The notes: a model not told the origin generated them from the sequence alone. A DNA stretch of 64,000 nucleotides from Comamonas serinivorans (GCF_002158865.1 NZ_CP021455.1:3038001-3102000); one strand, 5' to 3'; numbered from the stretch's first letter, positions 9,367 to 18,538 are shown. A program made the numbers and translations.

Positions 9367-10829
9367 CCAGCCGCTTCACCGATCCCGCGCACCCGCAGTC
9401 CCTGCAACCAGCGCCACCCGGCCTGCACGCGGGCTACATCCAGGATGTGCTCTACCCGCGGCATGTTTTCCGCGAAACCATGCCCGTGTGGACCGCCTCG
9501 GTGCTCACAGCCCTGGGCCGCCGAGCCCCGGACCTCACCCAGCCGTACACCTTGCTTGAACTGGGCTGCGGCCAGGGGCTGGGGGTGGTCATGGCTGCAG
9601 CCATCAATCCCCTGGGGCAATTCCTGGGGATGGACATCAACCTGCAGGCCATCCGCCAGGCGCGGGCGCTGGCCGAGACGGCCGGCGTGGCCAATGCCCG
9701 CTTTGTCTGCCTGGACGTCGAAGCCCCTGCATCCGAACATGCGCTGCCGGCCTGCGACTTCATCGTCGTCCATGGCCTTTATTCCTGGGTGGGCGACACC
9801 CAGCGGGCCGCCATTCGCCGCTGGGCTACCCAGCTGTTGAAGCCCGGTGGCGTGTGCCATCTGGGCTACCTCACGCAACCTGGCTCGGCTTCCTTTGCCG
9901 CCGCGCAGCGCCTGATGCACCTGAGCAGCGCCCGCACGGCCGGCGGCAGCACCCACAAAGTGCGCCATGCCGCCGCATGGATTCATCAACTCGCGGGTGC
10001 AGGCCTGGGCTACTTCCAGGACGTGCCGGATGCGTTGGCCAACGTCCCCAGCCTGCAGGAGCTGGCCGACGACGAGGCCGCCGCCTACCACGCACACGAC
10101 CTGCTGAACCCGCACTGGGATGCCCTGCACGTCAGCGACGTCATCGCCAGCATGGCCCATGCGGGCTGCGACTACGCCGGCAGCGCCTCCCCGCTCGACA
10201 ACATCGACGCCGCCTCGTTACCACTGCAGGCGCAGGCGCTGTTGGCCGACTTGCGGCGGCAAGGCGCCAGCGTGGCCGAGCAGGAAACCTTCAAAGACCT
10301 GGCCCGCAACCAGCACGCACGCTTCGACCTGTACCAGCGCCACCACCCCGAGGGCAACCTGCTGCCCGAGGCGGCGCATCGCCACACTTTGTTGCAGCAG
10401 CGCGTGGGCCTGCTGCCCGAAGCCCCGCACGTCGAAAGCCCCACGGGCATGTTGACGCTGCAAAGCCGCATCGGCCCCATCCAGTTGCCGATGTCGCATG
10501 TGGCGCCCCTGCTGGGCGCCTTGCAGCACGGCCCACGCAGCTACGCCGAATTGGCGCAGTTGCCCGCCTATGCGCAGCGGCCCGGTGAACTCAACAGCCT
10601 GCTGCAGCTGCTGCAGTGGGCCAACTGGCTGCATCCCCTGCGGCCCGATGCGGGCCCTCAAACCTCGAGCGAGCCGGCCGCCCACCGGTTGAATGCCGTG
10701 CTCTCGGATCAGCCTGCGCCCTTCAACGGCGCCGTCCTGGCCTGCGCGCCCATCGGGTCGGCCTGCGCCATCCCCGAGGGCGGACTGTCGCCACACCACC
10801 ACGCGCGCATGGCCGTGAAGGCCCCGTGA
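9363..10829 (+). CDS. Class I SAM-dependent methyltransferase with a regulatory-type C-terminal domain
   Basis: A protein of 488 residues from GTG 9363. The frame stays open further upstream, but that part overlaps the Fur box and leader ORF and is low in family-like sequence. The SAM-binding motif is clear (LLELGCGQGLGV), followed by the acidic strand FLGMDINLQAIRQAR and motif CDFIVVHGLYSWV. A C-terminal region of about 250 residues resembles the predicted methyltransferase regulatory domain. It stands between a Fur box and a siderophore receptor gene 65 bp downstream, so it is probably co-transcribed with the receptor and iron-regulated. The substrate is unknown; methylation of a siderophore or of an envelope component is only a guess. 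Confidence 0.8.
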   Translation: MTSRFTDPAHPQSLQPAPPGLHAGYIQDVLYPRHVFRETMPVWTASVLTALGRRAPDLTQPYTLLELGCGQGLGVVMAAAINPLGQFLGMDINLQAIRQARALAETAGVANARFVCLDVEAPASEHALPACDFIVVHGLYSWVGDTQRAAIRRWATQLLKPGGVCHLGYLTQPGSASFAAAQRLMHLSSARTAGGSTHKVRHAAAWIHQLAGAGLGYFQDVPDALANVPSLQELADDEAAAYHAHDLLNPHWDALHVSDVIASMAHAGCDYAGSASPLDNIDAASLPLQAQALLADLRRQGASVAEQETFKDLARNQHARFDLYQRHHPEGNLLPEAAHRHTLLQQRVGLLPEAPHVESPTGMLTLQSRIGPIQLPMSHVAPLLGALQHGPRSYAELAQLPAYAQRPGELNSLLQLLQWANWLHPLRPDAGPQTSSEPAAHRLNAVLSDQPAPFNGAVLACAPIGSACAIPEGGLSPHHHARMAVKAP

Positions 10830-10894
10830 TCGCCTGGCCCGCGTCGCTCACATCCCGCTTTTCATCCCACCTCCTTGAGAAAGGACGATTCACC

Positions 10895-13087
10895 ATGTCC
10901 CAACACCTTGGCCGCGCCGTGACCTTCCGTCGGCACGCCCTCGCCTCCGCCGCGGCATCCTGCCTGTCCCTGCTGGCCCTGTCGGCCCACGCCCAGGCGC
11001 CGGCCACCGGCGAAGCCGTTCAGCAGCTCGATGCCGTGACGGTCACCGCCGAAGAGCAGCTGCGCCAGTCCCTGGGGGTCTCGGTCATCACCGAAAGCGA
11101 CCTGGAAAAACGCCCGCCCGCCAACGACCTGTCGGAAATCCTGCGCACCCAGCCCGGCGTCAACCTGACGGGCAACAGCTCGGGCGGCAGCTATGGCAAC
11201 CAGCGCCAGATCGACCTGCGCGGCATGGGGCCTGAGAACACCATGATCCTGATCGACGGCAAGCCGGTGCTGTCGCGCAATGGCGCCCAGATGCGCCGCA
11301 GCGGTGAGCGCGACACCGGCGGCGACACCAACTGGGTGCCTGCCGACCAGATCGAAAGCATCGAGATCATCCGCGGCCCGGCCGCCGCCCGCTATGGCTC
11401 GGGCGCGGCGGGGGGCGTGGTCAACATCATCACCAAGAAGCCGACCAAGAAGCTCTCGGGCGGCGTGACCCTGTACGGCAGCACCGAAGACGGTGGCGGC
11501 GACACGCGCCGCGCGGGCTTCAACCTGTCGGGCCCGCTCAGCGACACGCTGTCGTTCCGCCTGTATGGCAACGTGGCCAAGACCGGCGCCGAAGACATCG
11601 ACACCAACGTCGGCGCGGACGGTCGCTTTCTGGCCGCCGGCCACGAAGGCCGCCGCAACCGCGACCTGAACGGCCTGCTGCGCTGGCAGCTGACCCCCGA
11701 TCAGGTGCTCGAGTTCGAAGCCGGCTTCAGCCGCCAGGGCAACATCTACACCGGCGAATCGGTCACCGGCACGACCGATCCGGCGTCCGAATCGGCATCG
11801 GCCCAACTGATCGGCTCCGAGGTTCGGCGCGTGTACCGCCAGACGGCCGCGGTGACCCACCGCGGCAAATGGGGTGACCTCGGCAATTCCCGCGTGATCT
11901 TCCAGTACGAGAACACCCGCACCGCCAACTGCCAGAAAGGCACCGCCGGCAGCGGCGACGGCAACTGCAACAGCACGACCGTGTTCCCCGTGTCGGCGCT
12001 GAAGAACTACTTCGCCAACGGCGAGCTGTACACGCCGCTGACCATCGGGGGCTTCCGGCAGATGCTGACCACCGGCATCGAGTACCGAAAAGAACAGCTG
12101 CGCGACGACAACGTCGCCGCCTGGGATGCCAGCGCCGCCACAGCCAACACGCTGGCCTTCTACCTCGAGGACAACATCTCGCTCAGCAGCAAGCTGATCC
12201 TGACGCCCGGTGTGCGCCTGGACCACCACGAGAAGTTCGGCAACAACTGGAGCCCCAGCCTGAACGCCACCTATGAGCTGACGCCGGACTGGACGCTCAA
12301 GGGCGGCATCGCCCGCGTGTTCAAGGCCCCCAACGTCTACCAGACCAACCCCGGCTACCGCTGGTCGAGCATGGGCAACGGCTGCAACGGCCTGGGCCAG
12401 TGCGAGATCCTGGGCAACCCCGACCTGAAGCCCGAAATCAGCGTGAACAAGGAACTGGGCCTGGCCTGGAACCCGAACAACGGCTGGTCCGCCAGCATCG
12501 CCTACTTCCGCAACGACTACAGCAACAAGATCGGCACCGACCTCACCTTCCTGGAATTCAACCCCAGCAACGGCCTGATGACCACCCGCTGGGTGAACAC
12601 CGGCAAGGCGCTGATCCATGGCCTGGAAGGCAGCTTCACCATCCCGCTGCTGGGCGACGAGGGCCGCACGCTGAAGCTGAGCAACAACTACACCCTGATG
12701 TTCAGCAACAAGAGCAAGGACACCGAGCAACCCGTGTCCATCATCCCCAAATACACCCTCAACAGCACGCTGGATTGGCAGGTAACGCCGCAGTTCTCTG
12801 CCCAGCTGCATGGCACGTTCTACGGCCGGCAGAAGCCGCGCACGCTGAACGTCGCCAACAGCGACGTGCCCATCACCGAAGGCGGCCTGGCCGAGCTGGG
12901 CGCTTACGCCATGGCCAGCCTCAGCGGCTCTTACCAGTTCGACAAGAACACCCGCCTGAGCGCCGGCGTGACCAACCTGTTCAACAAGAAGATCTCGCGC
13001 CAGTCCAACAACTCGCAGTCGGCCGGCGCCTTCACCTACAACGAGCCCGGGCGCGGCTTCTACATCAGCCTGAACAGCACCTTCTGA
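10895..13087 (+). CDS. TonB-dependent outer-membrane siderophore receptor (FepA/CirA-like)
   Basis: A protein of 730 residues from ATG 10895 (AAAGGA ribosome site; the open frame extends upstream into the methyltransferase). A long signal peptide ends near LSAHAQA. The TonB box region reads QLDAVTVTAEEQLRQS. The plug domain follows (ITESDLEKRPPANDLSEIL, QIDLRGMGPENTMILIDGKP, IESIEIIRGPAAARYGSGAAG), then a 22-strand barrel ending in FYISLNSTF with a terminal Phe, as usual for outer-membrane proteins. The RRSGERDTGGDTNWVP segment in the plug is typical of FepA-family catecholate receptors. It takes up ferric siderophore with TonB energy; TonB, ExbB and ExbD are not in the window. A hairpin lies about 60 bp downstream. 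Confidence 0.93.
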   Translation: MSQHLGRAVTFRRHALASAAASCLSLLALSAHAQAPATGEAVQQLDAVTVTAEEQLRQSLGVSVITESDLEKRPPANDLSEILRTQPGVNLTGNSSGGSYGNQRQIDLRGMGPENTMILIDGKPVLSRNGAQMRRSGERDTGGDTNWVPADQIESIEIIRGPAAARYGSGAAGGVVNIITKKPTKKLSGGVTLYGSTEDGGGDTRRAGFNLSGPLSDTLSFRLYGNVAKTGAEDIDTNVGADGRFLAAGHEGRRNRDLNGLLRWQLTPDQVLEFEAGFSRQGNIYTGESVTGTTDPASESASAQLIGSEVRRVYRQTAAVTHRGKWGDLGNSRVIFQYENTRTANCQKGTAGSGDGNCNSTTVFPVSALKNYFANGELYTPLTIGGFRQMLTTGIEYRKEQLRDDNVAAWDASAATANTLAFYLEDNISLSSKLILTPGVRLDHHEKFGNNWSPSLNATYELTPDWTLKGGIARVFKAPNVYQTNPGYRWSSMGNGCNGLGQCEILGNPDLKPEISVNKELGLAWNPNNGWSASIAYFRNDYSNKIGTDLTFLEFNPSNGLMTTRWVNTGKALIHGLEGSFTIPLLGDEGRTLKLSNNYTLMFSNKSKDTEQPVSIIPKYTLNSTLDWQVTPQFSAQLHGTFYGRQKPRTLNVANSDVPITEGGLAELGAYAMASLSGSYQFDKNTRLSAGVTNLFNKKISRQSNNSQSAGAFTYNEPGRGFYISLNSTF

Positions 13088-13146
13088 TCACGGCACCTCT
13101 GACGGCGCCTCAGCCGGCACCTCGGCCGGCCACCTCCGATTGACCC

Positions 13147-13171
13147 GCACCGGATCCCGCCGATCCGGTGC
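13147..13171 (+). terminator. Hairpin after the TonB receptor gene
   Basis: Perfect 10-bp stem GCACCGGATC / GATCCGGTGC with a 5-nt loop. There is no T tract after it, so it may be a weak or Rho-assisted terminator or an mRNA-stabilising hairpin. Confidence 0.5.
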
Positions 13172-13220
13172 GCCGCCCGCACGGCCTGCAGCGCTGCTAC
13201 GGCTCATCGGCGTCGTACCG

Positions 13221-13268
13221 AGTATGGCCCCTTGCTCGTCCAAGAGAAAAAGGCAAGCCATCCATACT
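13221..13268. repeat. 48-bp palindromic element, copy C
   Basis: AGTAT 13221-13225 and ATACT 13264-13268 are perfect. The inner arms have drifted to TCGTC (13236-13240) and AAAGG (13249-13253), but the spacing is unchanged. It lies between the TonB receptor and rlhA, in a 382-bp space that otherwise holds only the hairpin above. Confidence 0.82.
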
Positions 13269-13469
13269 CGTGCTGACGCATGCGCCGAACGACACTGCGG
13301 CCGAACGGTGCCCGTCACCTGCGCGCACCTGGCGCCCACGCCGGGCGCCACTAGACGGCGGCGCTCAGGCGCCGCGAGCGGTCGGCGGGCCGCAGGGCAT
13401 GCCGCAAGGCGTCCATCCTGAAGCGGCGCCGCCTGCAGGCCGACAGCCGCGCGGCGATAATCGCGCCCC

Positions 13470-15530
13470 ATGTCCCTCGCCCCCCACCTTCTCGAATTGC
13501 TGGCGCCTGCGCGCACGGTCGACATCGGCCTGGAAGCGCTCAAGCACGGCGCCGACGCCATCTACATCGGCGGCCCTGGCTTTGGCGCCCGCGCCAGCGC
13601 CGGCAATTCGCTGCAAGACATCGCGCGCCTGACCGCGCAGACGCGCCGCTATGGCGCCCGCGTGTTCGTCACCCTCAACACCATCTTGCGCGACGACGAA
13701 CTCGAGCCCGCGCGCCAGCTCATCTGGCAACTGTACGACGCCGGCGCCGACGCGCTCATCATCCAGGACATGGGCCTGCTGGAGCTGGACCTGCCCCCCA
13801 TCCAGCTGCACGCCAGCACGCAAACCGACATCCGCACGCCCGAGAAGGCGCGCTTTCTGCAGGACGCGGGCCTGTCGCAAATCGTGCTGGCGCGCGAGCT
13901 GACGCTCGAGCAGATTGCCGCCTGCCGCACCGCCACCGACCCCGAGCGCTGCACCATCGAGCACTTCGTGCATGGCGCGCTCTGCGTGGCCTACAGCGGC
14001 CAGTGCTACATCAGCCATGCGCACACCGGCCGCAGCGCCAACCGCGGTGACTGCTCTCAGGCCTGCCGCCTGCCCTACCAGGTGGTCGACAGCCAGGGCC
14101 GCTTCGTCGCGCACGACAAACACGTGCTGTCCATGAAGGACAACAACCAGTCGGATAACCTGCGCGCCCTCATCGACGCTGGCGTGCGCAGCTTCAAGAT
14201 CGAGGGCCGCTACAAGGACATGGGCTACGTGAAGAACATCACCGCCCATTACCGGCAACTGCTCGACGAGGTGCTGGACGAGCGCCCCGAGCTGGCCGCG
14301 TCGTCCTCTGGGACCTGCACGTTCACCTTCACGCCCGATCCGAATCAGAACTTCAACCGCGAGTTCACCGACTACTTTTCGAACGGCCGCCAGATCGACA
14401 TCGGCGCCTTCGATTCGCCCAAGAACCCGGGCCAGCCCATCGGCTGGGTGCGGCAGGTCGGCACCCAGTCCTTCGAGCTGCAGCTGGACGACGACACCCA
14501 GCGCCTCGCCAACGGCGATGGCCTGTGCTACCTGGACTCACAGAAAGAACTGGTGGGCGCGCAAGCCAACCGCGTGGAAGACCTGGGCGGCGGCGTGTGG
14601 CGCGTGTTCCCCAAAGACCCCATCGCCCCGGCTGCGGGCCGCGCCCCGGCCAGCGGCACGTCAGGCGGCAGCCGCGGCGCCAGTGGCGCGCAGCTGCATG
14701 ACCTGCGCAAGGGCACCATCATCAACCGCAACCGCAGCATGGACTGGGTGCGCACGCTGGAGCGCCCCTCGGCTGAGCGCCGCATCGGCGTGTGGCTCAC
14801 GCTGGCCGAGCTGGCCGACGGCAGCGGCCTGTCGCTGACCATGGTGGACACCGATGGCAACACGGGGTATGCATCCATCGCCGTTGAAAAACAAACAGCA
14901 AACGACGCATACTCCGCCAATGAAACCACAGCCACCGGCCTGCGCAAACTGGGGGACTCCCTCTACACCGCGCTGGACGTGCAGCTGAACTGGGCCAGCC
15001 CCTGGTTCGTGCCGGCCTCGCAACTCAAGCACCTGCGCCGCGAAGCCGTGGCCGCACTCGATGCCGCCCGCGCCGCCGCCTTCGTGCGCCTGCCGCGTGC
15101 CCTGCCTGTTGAACCGCCCACGCCGTACCCCGAAGACACGCTCAGCTACCTGGCCAACGTGTTCAACCACAAGGCGCGTGACTTCTACGCCCGGCATGGC
15201 GTCAAGGTCATCGCCGCCGCGTACGAAAGCCAGGAGGAAGAAGGCGAAGTCAGCTTGATGATCACCAAGCACTGCGTGCGCTTTTCCTTGAGCCTGTGCC
15301 CCAAGCAGGCCAAGGGCGTGATTGGCGTGAAAGGCACGGTGAAGGCCGAGCCGCTGCAGCTCATCAACGGCAAAGAGAAACTCACCCTGCGCTTTGACTG
15401 CAAGCCCTGCGAGATGCACGTGGTCGGCAAGATGAAACGCAGCGTGATGAACGAGCACCGCCGCAGCGCCGATGCCGCCCTGGCGCAAGGGGTGCCGATG
15501 CAGTTCTACCGCACGCGTCCCGCGCCCTGA
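13470..15530 (+). CDS. rlhA: U32-family protein RlhA, 23S rRNA 5-hydroxycytidine synthase
   Basis: A protein of 686 residues. The N-terminal half is a U32 barrel (LLAPARTVDIGLEALKHGADAIYIGGPGFGAR; HASTQTDIRTPEKARFL) with the conserved Cys cluster in FVHGALCVAYSGQC and NRGDCSQACRLPYQ. The C-terminal half carries the extra domains that separate RlhA (about 650 residues) from the shorter tRNA enzyme TrhP (about 450). In E. coli RlhA makes 5-hydroxycytidine at C2501 of 23S rRNA from a prephenate-derived reaction. The copy of the 48-bp element at 14866-14913 is read through in frame at residues 466-481. An Ala/Gly/Ser-rich loop at about 390-410 is another likely expansion. The gene stands alone and is convergent with the next pair. 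Confidence 0.88.
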   Translation: MSLAPHLLELLAPARTVDIGLEALKHGADAIYIGGPGFGARASAGNSLQDIARLTAQTRRYGARVFVTLNTILRDDELEPARQLIWQLYDAGADALIIQDMGLLELDLPPIQLHASTQTDIRTPEKARFLQDAGLSQIVLARELTLEQIAACRTATDPERCTIEHFVHGALCVAYSGQCYISHAHTGRSANRGDCSQACRLPYQVVDSQGRFVAHDKHVLSMKDNNQSDNLRALIDAGVRSFKIEGRYKDMGYVKNITAHYRQLLDEVLDERPELAASSSGTCTFTFTPDPNQNFNREFTDYFSNGRQIDIGAFDSPKNPGQPIGWVRQVGTQSFELQLDDDTQRLANGDGLCYLDSQKELVGAQANRVEDLGGGVWRVFPKDPIAPAAGRAPASGTSGGSRGASGAQLHDLRKGTIINRNRSMDWVRTLERPSAERRIGVWLTLAELADGSGLSLTMVDTDGNTGYASIAVEKQTANDAYSANETTATGLRKLGDSLYTALDVQLNWASPWFVPASQLKHLRREAVAALDAARAAAFVRLPRALPVEPPTPYPEDTLSYLANVFNHKARDFYARHGVKVIAAAYESQEEEGEVSLMITKHCVRFSLSLCPKQAKGVIGVKGTVKAEPLQLINGKEKLTLRFDCKPCEMHVVGKMKRSVMNEHRRSADAALAQGVPMQFYRTRPAP
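14866..14913. repeat. 48-bp palindromic element, copy D, in frame inside rlhA
   Basis: GGTAT (14866-14870), CCGTT (14881-14885), AACAG (14894-14898) and ATACT (14909-14913), with exact family spacing. It encodes GYASIAVEKQTANDAYS within RlhA, a Lys/Gln/Asn-rich stretch unlike its GC-rich surroundings. The reading frame through it differs by one base from that in the dnaG copy, yet neither has a stop. Confidence 0.85.
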
Positions 15531-15582
15531 ACACGCGCCGGTCCTGCAAGCGCGGTTCACACAGCCGTGCTTCGCCTCATCA

Positions 15583-15604
15583 GCAGTATGGTCCGCTTCA
15601 TGGC
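15583..15604. repeat. Half copy of the 48-bp element (copy E)
   Basis: Only the left half is recognisable: GCAGTATGGTCCGCTTC, after which the inner arm and right half do not match. It lies between the convergent rlhA and collagen-like genes. Probably a decayed or truncated copy. Confidence 0.5.
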
Positions 15605-15707
15605 CAGGGACTGAAGCCCAGTGAGTGTCCTGGCCAGCTCCGCGCGCTGGCGCGGTTAACCGGCATGGCCGCATGGCGATCCGCGCTCGAGCGCCGCGGA
15701 AACGTGT

Positions 15708-16565
15708 TCAGGGGCTGGGCGCCACCACCACCGACCACGTGACCGAGCGACGTGTCACGGGTTGAAGCCCCGTGCCGTTTTCAGGCGAAGCCCGCAGCAC
15801 GATGCGCTGTCCGATCGAGACCGGCACCGCGCCTGTCACGGCACAGCCCGTGTCACTCCCCGCGACCGTACAGCTCAGGCCCGCCATGGCCGTCCCATCG
15901 ACGAACACGGTGAACACATAGCGCCTGGACCCATTGCCTGCTGCGCCGCTGAGCTGCACCTGCAGCCGTTGCAGGGTGCCTGCCAGCGGCATCAGCAAGC
16001 CATGCGCATTGCGTGCACTGATCTCGGCTTCGCTGCTGTTGGTCGTGATGCCTGCCGAGTCGAAGCCCGCGATGCCGATGAACGAATTCCAGTTGCTGGC
16101 GGTGACCACCTCGCCGCCTGAACTGCCGAAGAGCACGACCTTGGCATCGCTGGCATTGCCGGGAACGCCTTGGATGCCTTGGGGACCTTGAAGGCCCTGA
16201 ATCCCCTGCGGCCCCGGGGGTCCGGCCTCGCCCGGTGCACCCACCGGCCCCGGAGGCCCAATCGGCCCCGTGGGTCCGGCGGGACCCACCGGACCTTGTG
16301 GCCCCTCGGTGCCCGCGCTGGTGCTCAGGTTGCCGGCGCCATCCACCTGCACATAGCCGGCGCCACCGCCGCCCAGCCCGGGCAAGCGCAGAGCCCCGGG
16401 CACATTCACGCTCTGGTCGTTGTTGAACTGGGCGATGGGGTCGCCGCCCGGCGTGCGAACCTCCACCCCGTTGGTGCCCGAGAGGCTGACCTGGGCCTGG
16501 ACGGTGCCGCCGATCAGCAGCAAAGCGGGCACGAGGGCCGAAAAACAGGAAATGCGTGTGTTCAT
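15708..16565 (-). CDS. Exported protein with a collagen-like repeat
   Basis: A protein of 285 residues from ATG 16565 (the frame extends to 16613 without signal features). A signal peptide (MNTRISCFSALVPALLLIGGTVQAQ) is followed by a short N-terminal region (VSLSGTNGVEVRTPGGDP), then about 25 Gly-X-Y triplets (EGPQGPVGPAGPTGPIGPPG and onward to IQGVPGNAS), then a beta-rich C-terminal domain of about 120 residues that may form a trimer (FGSSGGEVVTASNWNSFIG; RRYVFTVFVDGTAMAGL). Bacterial collagen-like proteins form triple helices at the surface. It starts 37 bp after the stop of the IPTL-type gene upstream and is probably co-transcribed with it. Confidence 0.82.
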   Translation of the reverse strand: MNTRISCFSALVPALLLIGGTVQAQVSLSGTNGVEVRTPGGDPIAQFNNDQSVNVPGALRLPGLGGGGAGYVQVDGAGNLSTSAGTEGPQGPVGPAGPTGPIGPPGPVGAPGEAGPPGPQGIQGLQGPQGIQGVPGNASDAKVVLFGSSGGEVVTASNWNSFIGIAGFDSAGITTNSSEAEISARNAHGLLMPLAGTLQRLQVQLSGAAGNGSRRYVFTVFVDGTAMAGLSCTVAGSDTGCAVTGAVPVSIGQRIVLRASPENGTGLQPVTRRSVTWSVVVAPSP

Positions 16566-16602
16566 GGTGAGAAGCAATTCGGACAGGTGAGAGGTCGCGC
16601 CG

Positions 16603-17430
16603 TCAACGGCCAAGGGGAGCGCCAGCCCCTGAGCGCGAACGCTGGCGCCAGCGTCCAGCCGTTGCCAGCACGCCCGCGATCAGCACGCCCAGGCTCCAGG
16701 GCCCGCCCAGGGGCACGGGGGCAACGACACCGGCCCCGGGCGCGGCCGGCTGGAACCAGTTGGGCGCCACGCCCCCGGCGATGAGGTTGTGCTGCGTGGG
16801 CGCCAGGTGCTGGCCCCCGCGCGCGTCCACGTTGTCGACCCCCACCGCCTCGATGGCCTGCGTGCCTTCGGGCAACAAGCTCAGGCGGGCCGTGCCCCCC
16901 TGCCCTCTGAGGGTCTGACCCTGCAGGGTGAGCAGGCCGGCCACCTGCTGCTCGCTGCCCGCTGCCCACAGCAGCGTCTGGCCGGCCGCCGTGGCCTGCA
17001 GCGTCTGGAAGCGGTTGTTGCCTGTGAACGTGGTGGTGTCGCTGCAGGCACCGTCGACATCGACCGTGCCGTCGCCGGCTGTGAAGGCACCGGCGTTGTG
17101 CCAGCCCAGGGACACGTCGAGCTGGGCGCCACCGCTGACCGCCAGGTGCCCGCCCGCCTCGATGGTGAGGGTGCGCACCCGGCTCAGGTGAGCCCCCTGC
17201 AGCTGCAAGGTGCCTTGCACCAGCACGTCTTCACAGCTCAAGTCCACGTCGATGGCCCAGGCGGCCGTGTCGCCGGCCGGCACCACGATGCCCTGCGCCA
17301 TCGCCGCCGAGGCGCCCAGCACCGCCGCAGTGGCCAGGACCAAGGCGGCCCGCCTGAGCCTGCGGGGACGCGTGCCTCGCGGAGGAATCGCCCCACCTGC
17401 GGAGCGTGTCTGCCTGGTTCCAGCCGTCAA
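16603..17430 (-). CDS. Exported protein with an IPTL-CTERM-like sorting signal
   Basis: About 275 residues. The frame has no ATG; the longest start is TTG at 17430, so the true start is uncertain. A signal peptide is evident (RRLRRAALVLATAAVLGASAAMAQ). The middle is a beta-helix-like region (GDTAAWAIDVDLSCEDVLVQG; GTLQLQGAHLSRVRTLTIEAG) resembling secreted repeat proteins. The C-terminus has a Pro-Trp-Gly motif (VPLGGPWSLG), a hydrophobic helix (VLIAGVLATAG) and a basic tail (RWRQRSR), the pattern of IPTL-CTERM exosortase substrates. The collagen-like gene follows 37 bp downstream on the same strand. I infer that both act at the cell surface or in a matrix. Confidence 0.72.
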   Translation of the reverse strand: MTAGTRQTRSAGGAIPPRGTRPRRLRRAALVLATAAVLGASAAMAQGIVVPAGDTAAWAIDVDLSCEDVLVQGTLQLQGAHLSRVRTLTIEAGGHLAVSGGAQLDVSLGWHNAGAFTAGDGTVDVDGACSDTTTFTGNNRFQTLQATAAGQTLLWAAGSEQQVAGLLTLQGQTLRGQGGTARLSLLPEGTQAIEAVGVDNVDARGGQHLAPTQHNLIAGGVAPNWFQPAAPGAGVVAPVPLGGPWSLGVLIAGVLATAGRWRQRSRSGAGAPLGR

Positions 17431-17681
17431 AATGACCCACCATGTTGCTCAAAAGATGCGCAAATGTGCATTATTTTGATTACATCCCATGCAGGTAGAA
17501 ACCCTTATTCACGTCTTGTGACAGACCGCCCGCCTTTGGGTGTAGGGCTCGGAGGGTGCGTTCAGACCACTGTCTGGCAAGCTCAGGGCGCCCTTCTCCC
17601 GCCCTCGGCCAAGCCCTTGCAGCCTTGCGCTAGCATGGGCCTCAGCCATGTGCCGCATGGCGGTTGCCCAAGGAGAAGCCC

Positions 17682-18128
17682 ATGAACATCCTGCTGCCCG
17701 TCGATGGCTCGGCGCTGTCGGTTCACGAAGTGCGTTTTGCGCTGCGGCTGGTCGAAGAAGGCTTGCGTGCCGAATTCGTGCTGGCCAACGTGCAGGAGCC
17801 CGCCACCTTCTTCGAGGTGGTGACGGCCAGGGAGCCCGAGCTGATCGAGCATGCCGCCCGCGAAGCCGGCCGCGACATGCTGCACGAACCCACGCGCCTG
17901 TTGCAGCAGGCCGGCGTGCCCTTCGACAGCGAGGTGCTGTCCGGCGATCCGGTGCAGGCCATGCTGGACCTGATCGGCACCCACGACATCGACCTGGTGG
18001 TCATGGGCACGCGGGCCCTGGGCTGGATCCGCGAAGCGCTGGAAGGCTCCACCTCGCGGCGGTTGCTGCAGTACTCGCCCGTGCCGGTGCTGCTCGTCAA
18101 GCCGCCAGTGGCCGACGATGAGCCGTGA
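17682..18128 (+). CDS. Universal stress protein, UspA family
   Basis: A protein of 148 residues starting at ATG 17682, 6 nt after an AAGGAG ribosome site; the frame opens slightly earlier. The N-terminus MNILLPVDGSALSVHEVRFAL is the usual first strand and nucleotide-facing loop. The C-terminal MGTRALGWIREALEGSTSRRLL matches the family's ATP-binding G-x2-G-x9-G-S/T pattern, so it is probably an ATP-binding type. The strand SPVPVLLVKPP ends the fold. It stands alone between the divergent exported pair and the convergent acnB. Confidence 0.92.
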   Translation: MNILLPVDGSALSVHEVRFALRLVEEGLRAEFVLANVQEPATFFEVVTAREPELIEHAAREAGRDMLHEPTRLLQQAGVPFDSEVLSGDPVQAMLDLIGTHDIDLVVMGTRALGWIREALEGSTSRRLLQYSPVPVLLVKPPVADDEP

Positions 18129-18142
18129 CCATCCAACAAAGG

Positions 18143-18190
18143 GGTATCACACCACTCTCGTTTTTCAATAAACAGGAATTGATCCATACT
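18143..18190. repeat. 48-bp palindromic element, copy F
   Basis: GGTAT 18143-18147, TCGTT 18158-18162, AACAG 18171-18175, ATACT 18186-18190. It begins 14 bp after the uspA stop. Confidence 0.85.
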
Positions 18191-18535
18191 GCATAAACAC
18201 ATGAACATCGCGGCGCGCACCATGCTGAGGGCCGACACGTTGGACACGTAACCCGCCAGCTGAGCCCGGCCCCCAGAAACGCCTTGTTGTGGGTGTTCAC
18301 GCGGTGTCGGCTGGCCGTGCTCCAGCGTGCACCCGGCGCAGGCCCTGTGCAATGCGTGGCACCGCTGACGTCCACTGCGTCTGGCACTGCGCCCATCGGT
18401 GAAGGCCATGCCACGCACGATCCAGGTGGGCAGCTGCCCTGCGGTCTCCGGGCGCAGCCGCCAGATCAGGGTGCGGCAGTCGGCACCCACTCTGGCGCCG
18501 CCGCAGATTGACCTGGCCGAGCCACCGCCGCACCC
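18191..18535. other. Intergenic stretch, possibly decayed coding sequence
   Basis: Between copy F and the acnB terminator. Translating the minus strand gives protein-like fragments in shifting frames (for example CRTLIWRLRPETAGQLPTW, and THNKAFLGAGLSWRV), which suggests a frameshifted remnant, but I cannot name a family. No intact gene is visible. Confidence 0.3.
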
Positions 18536-18538
18536 ATG

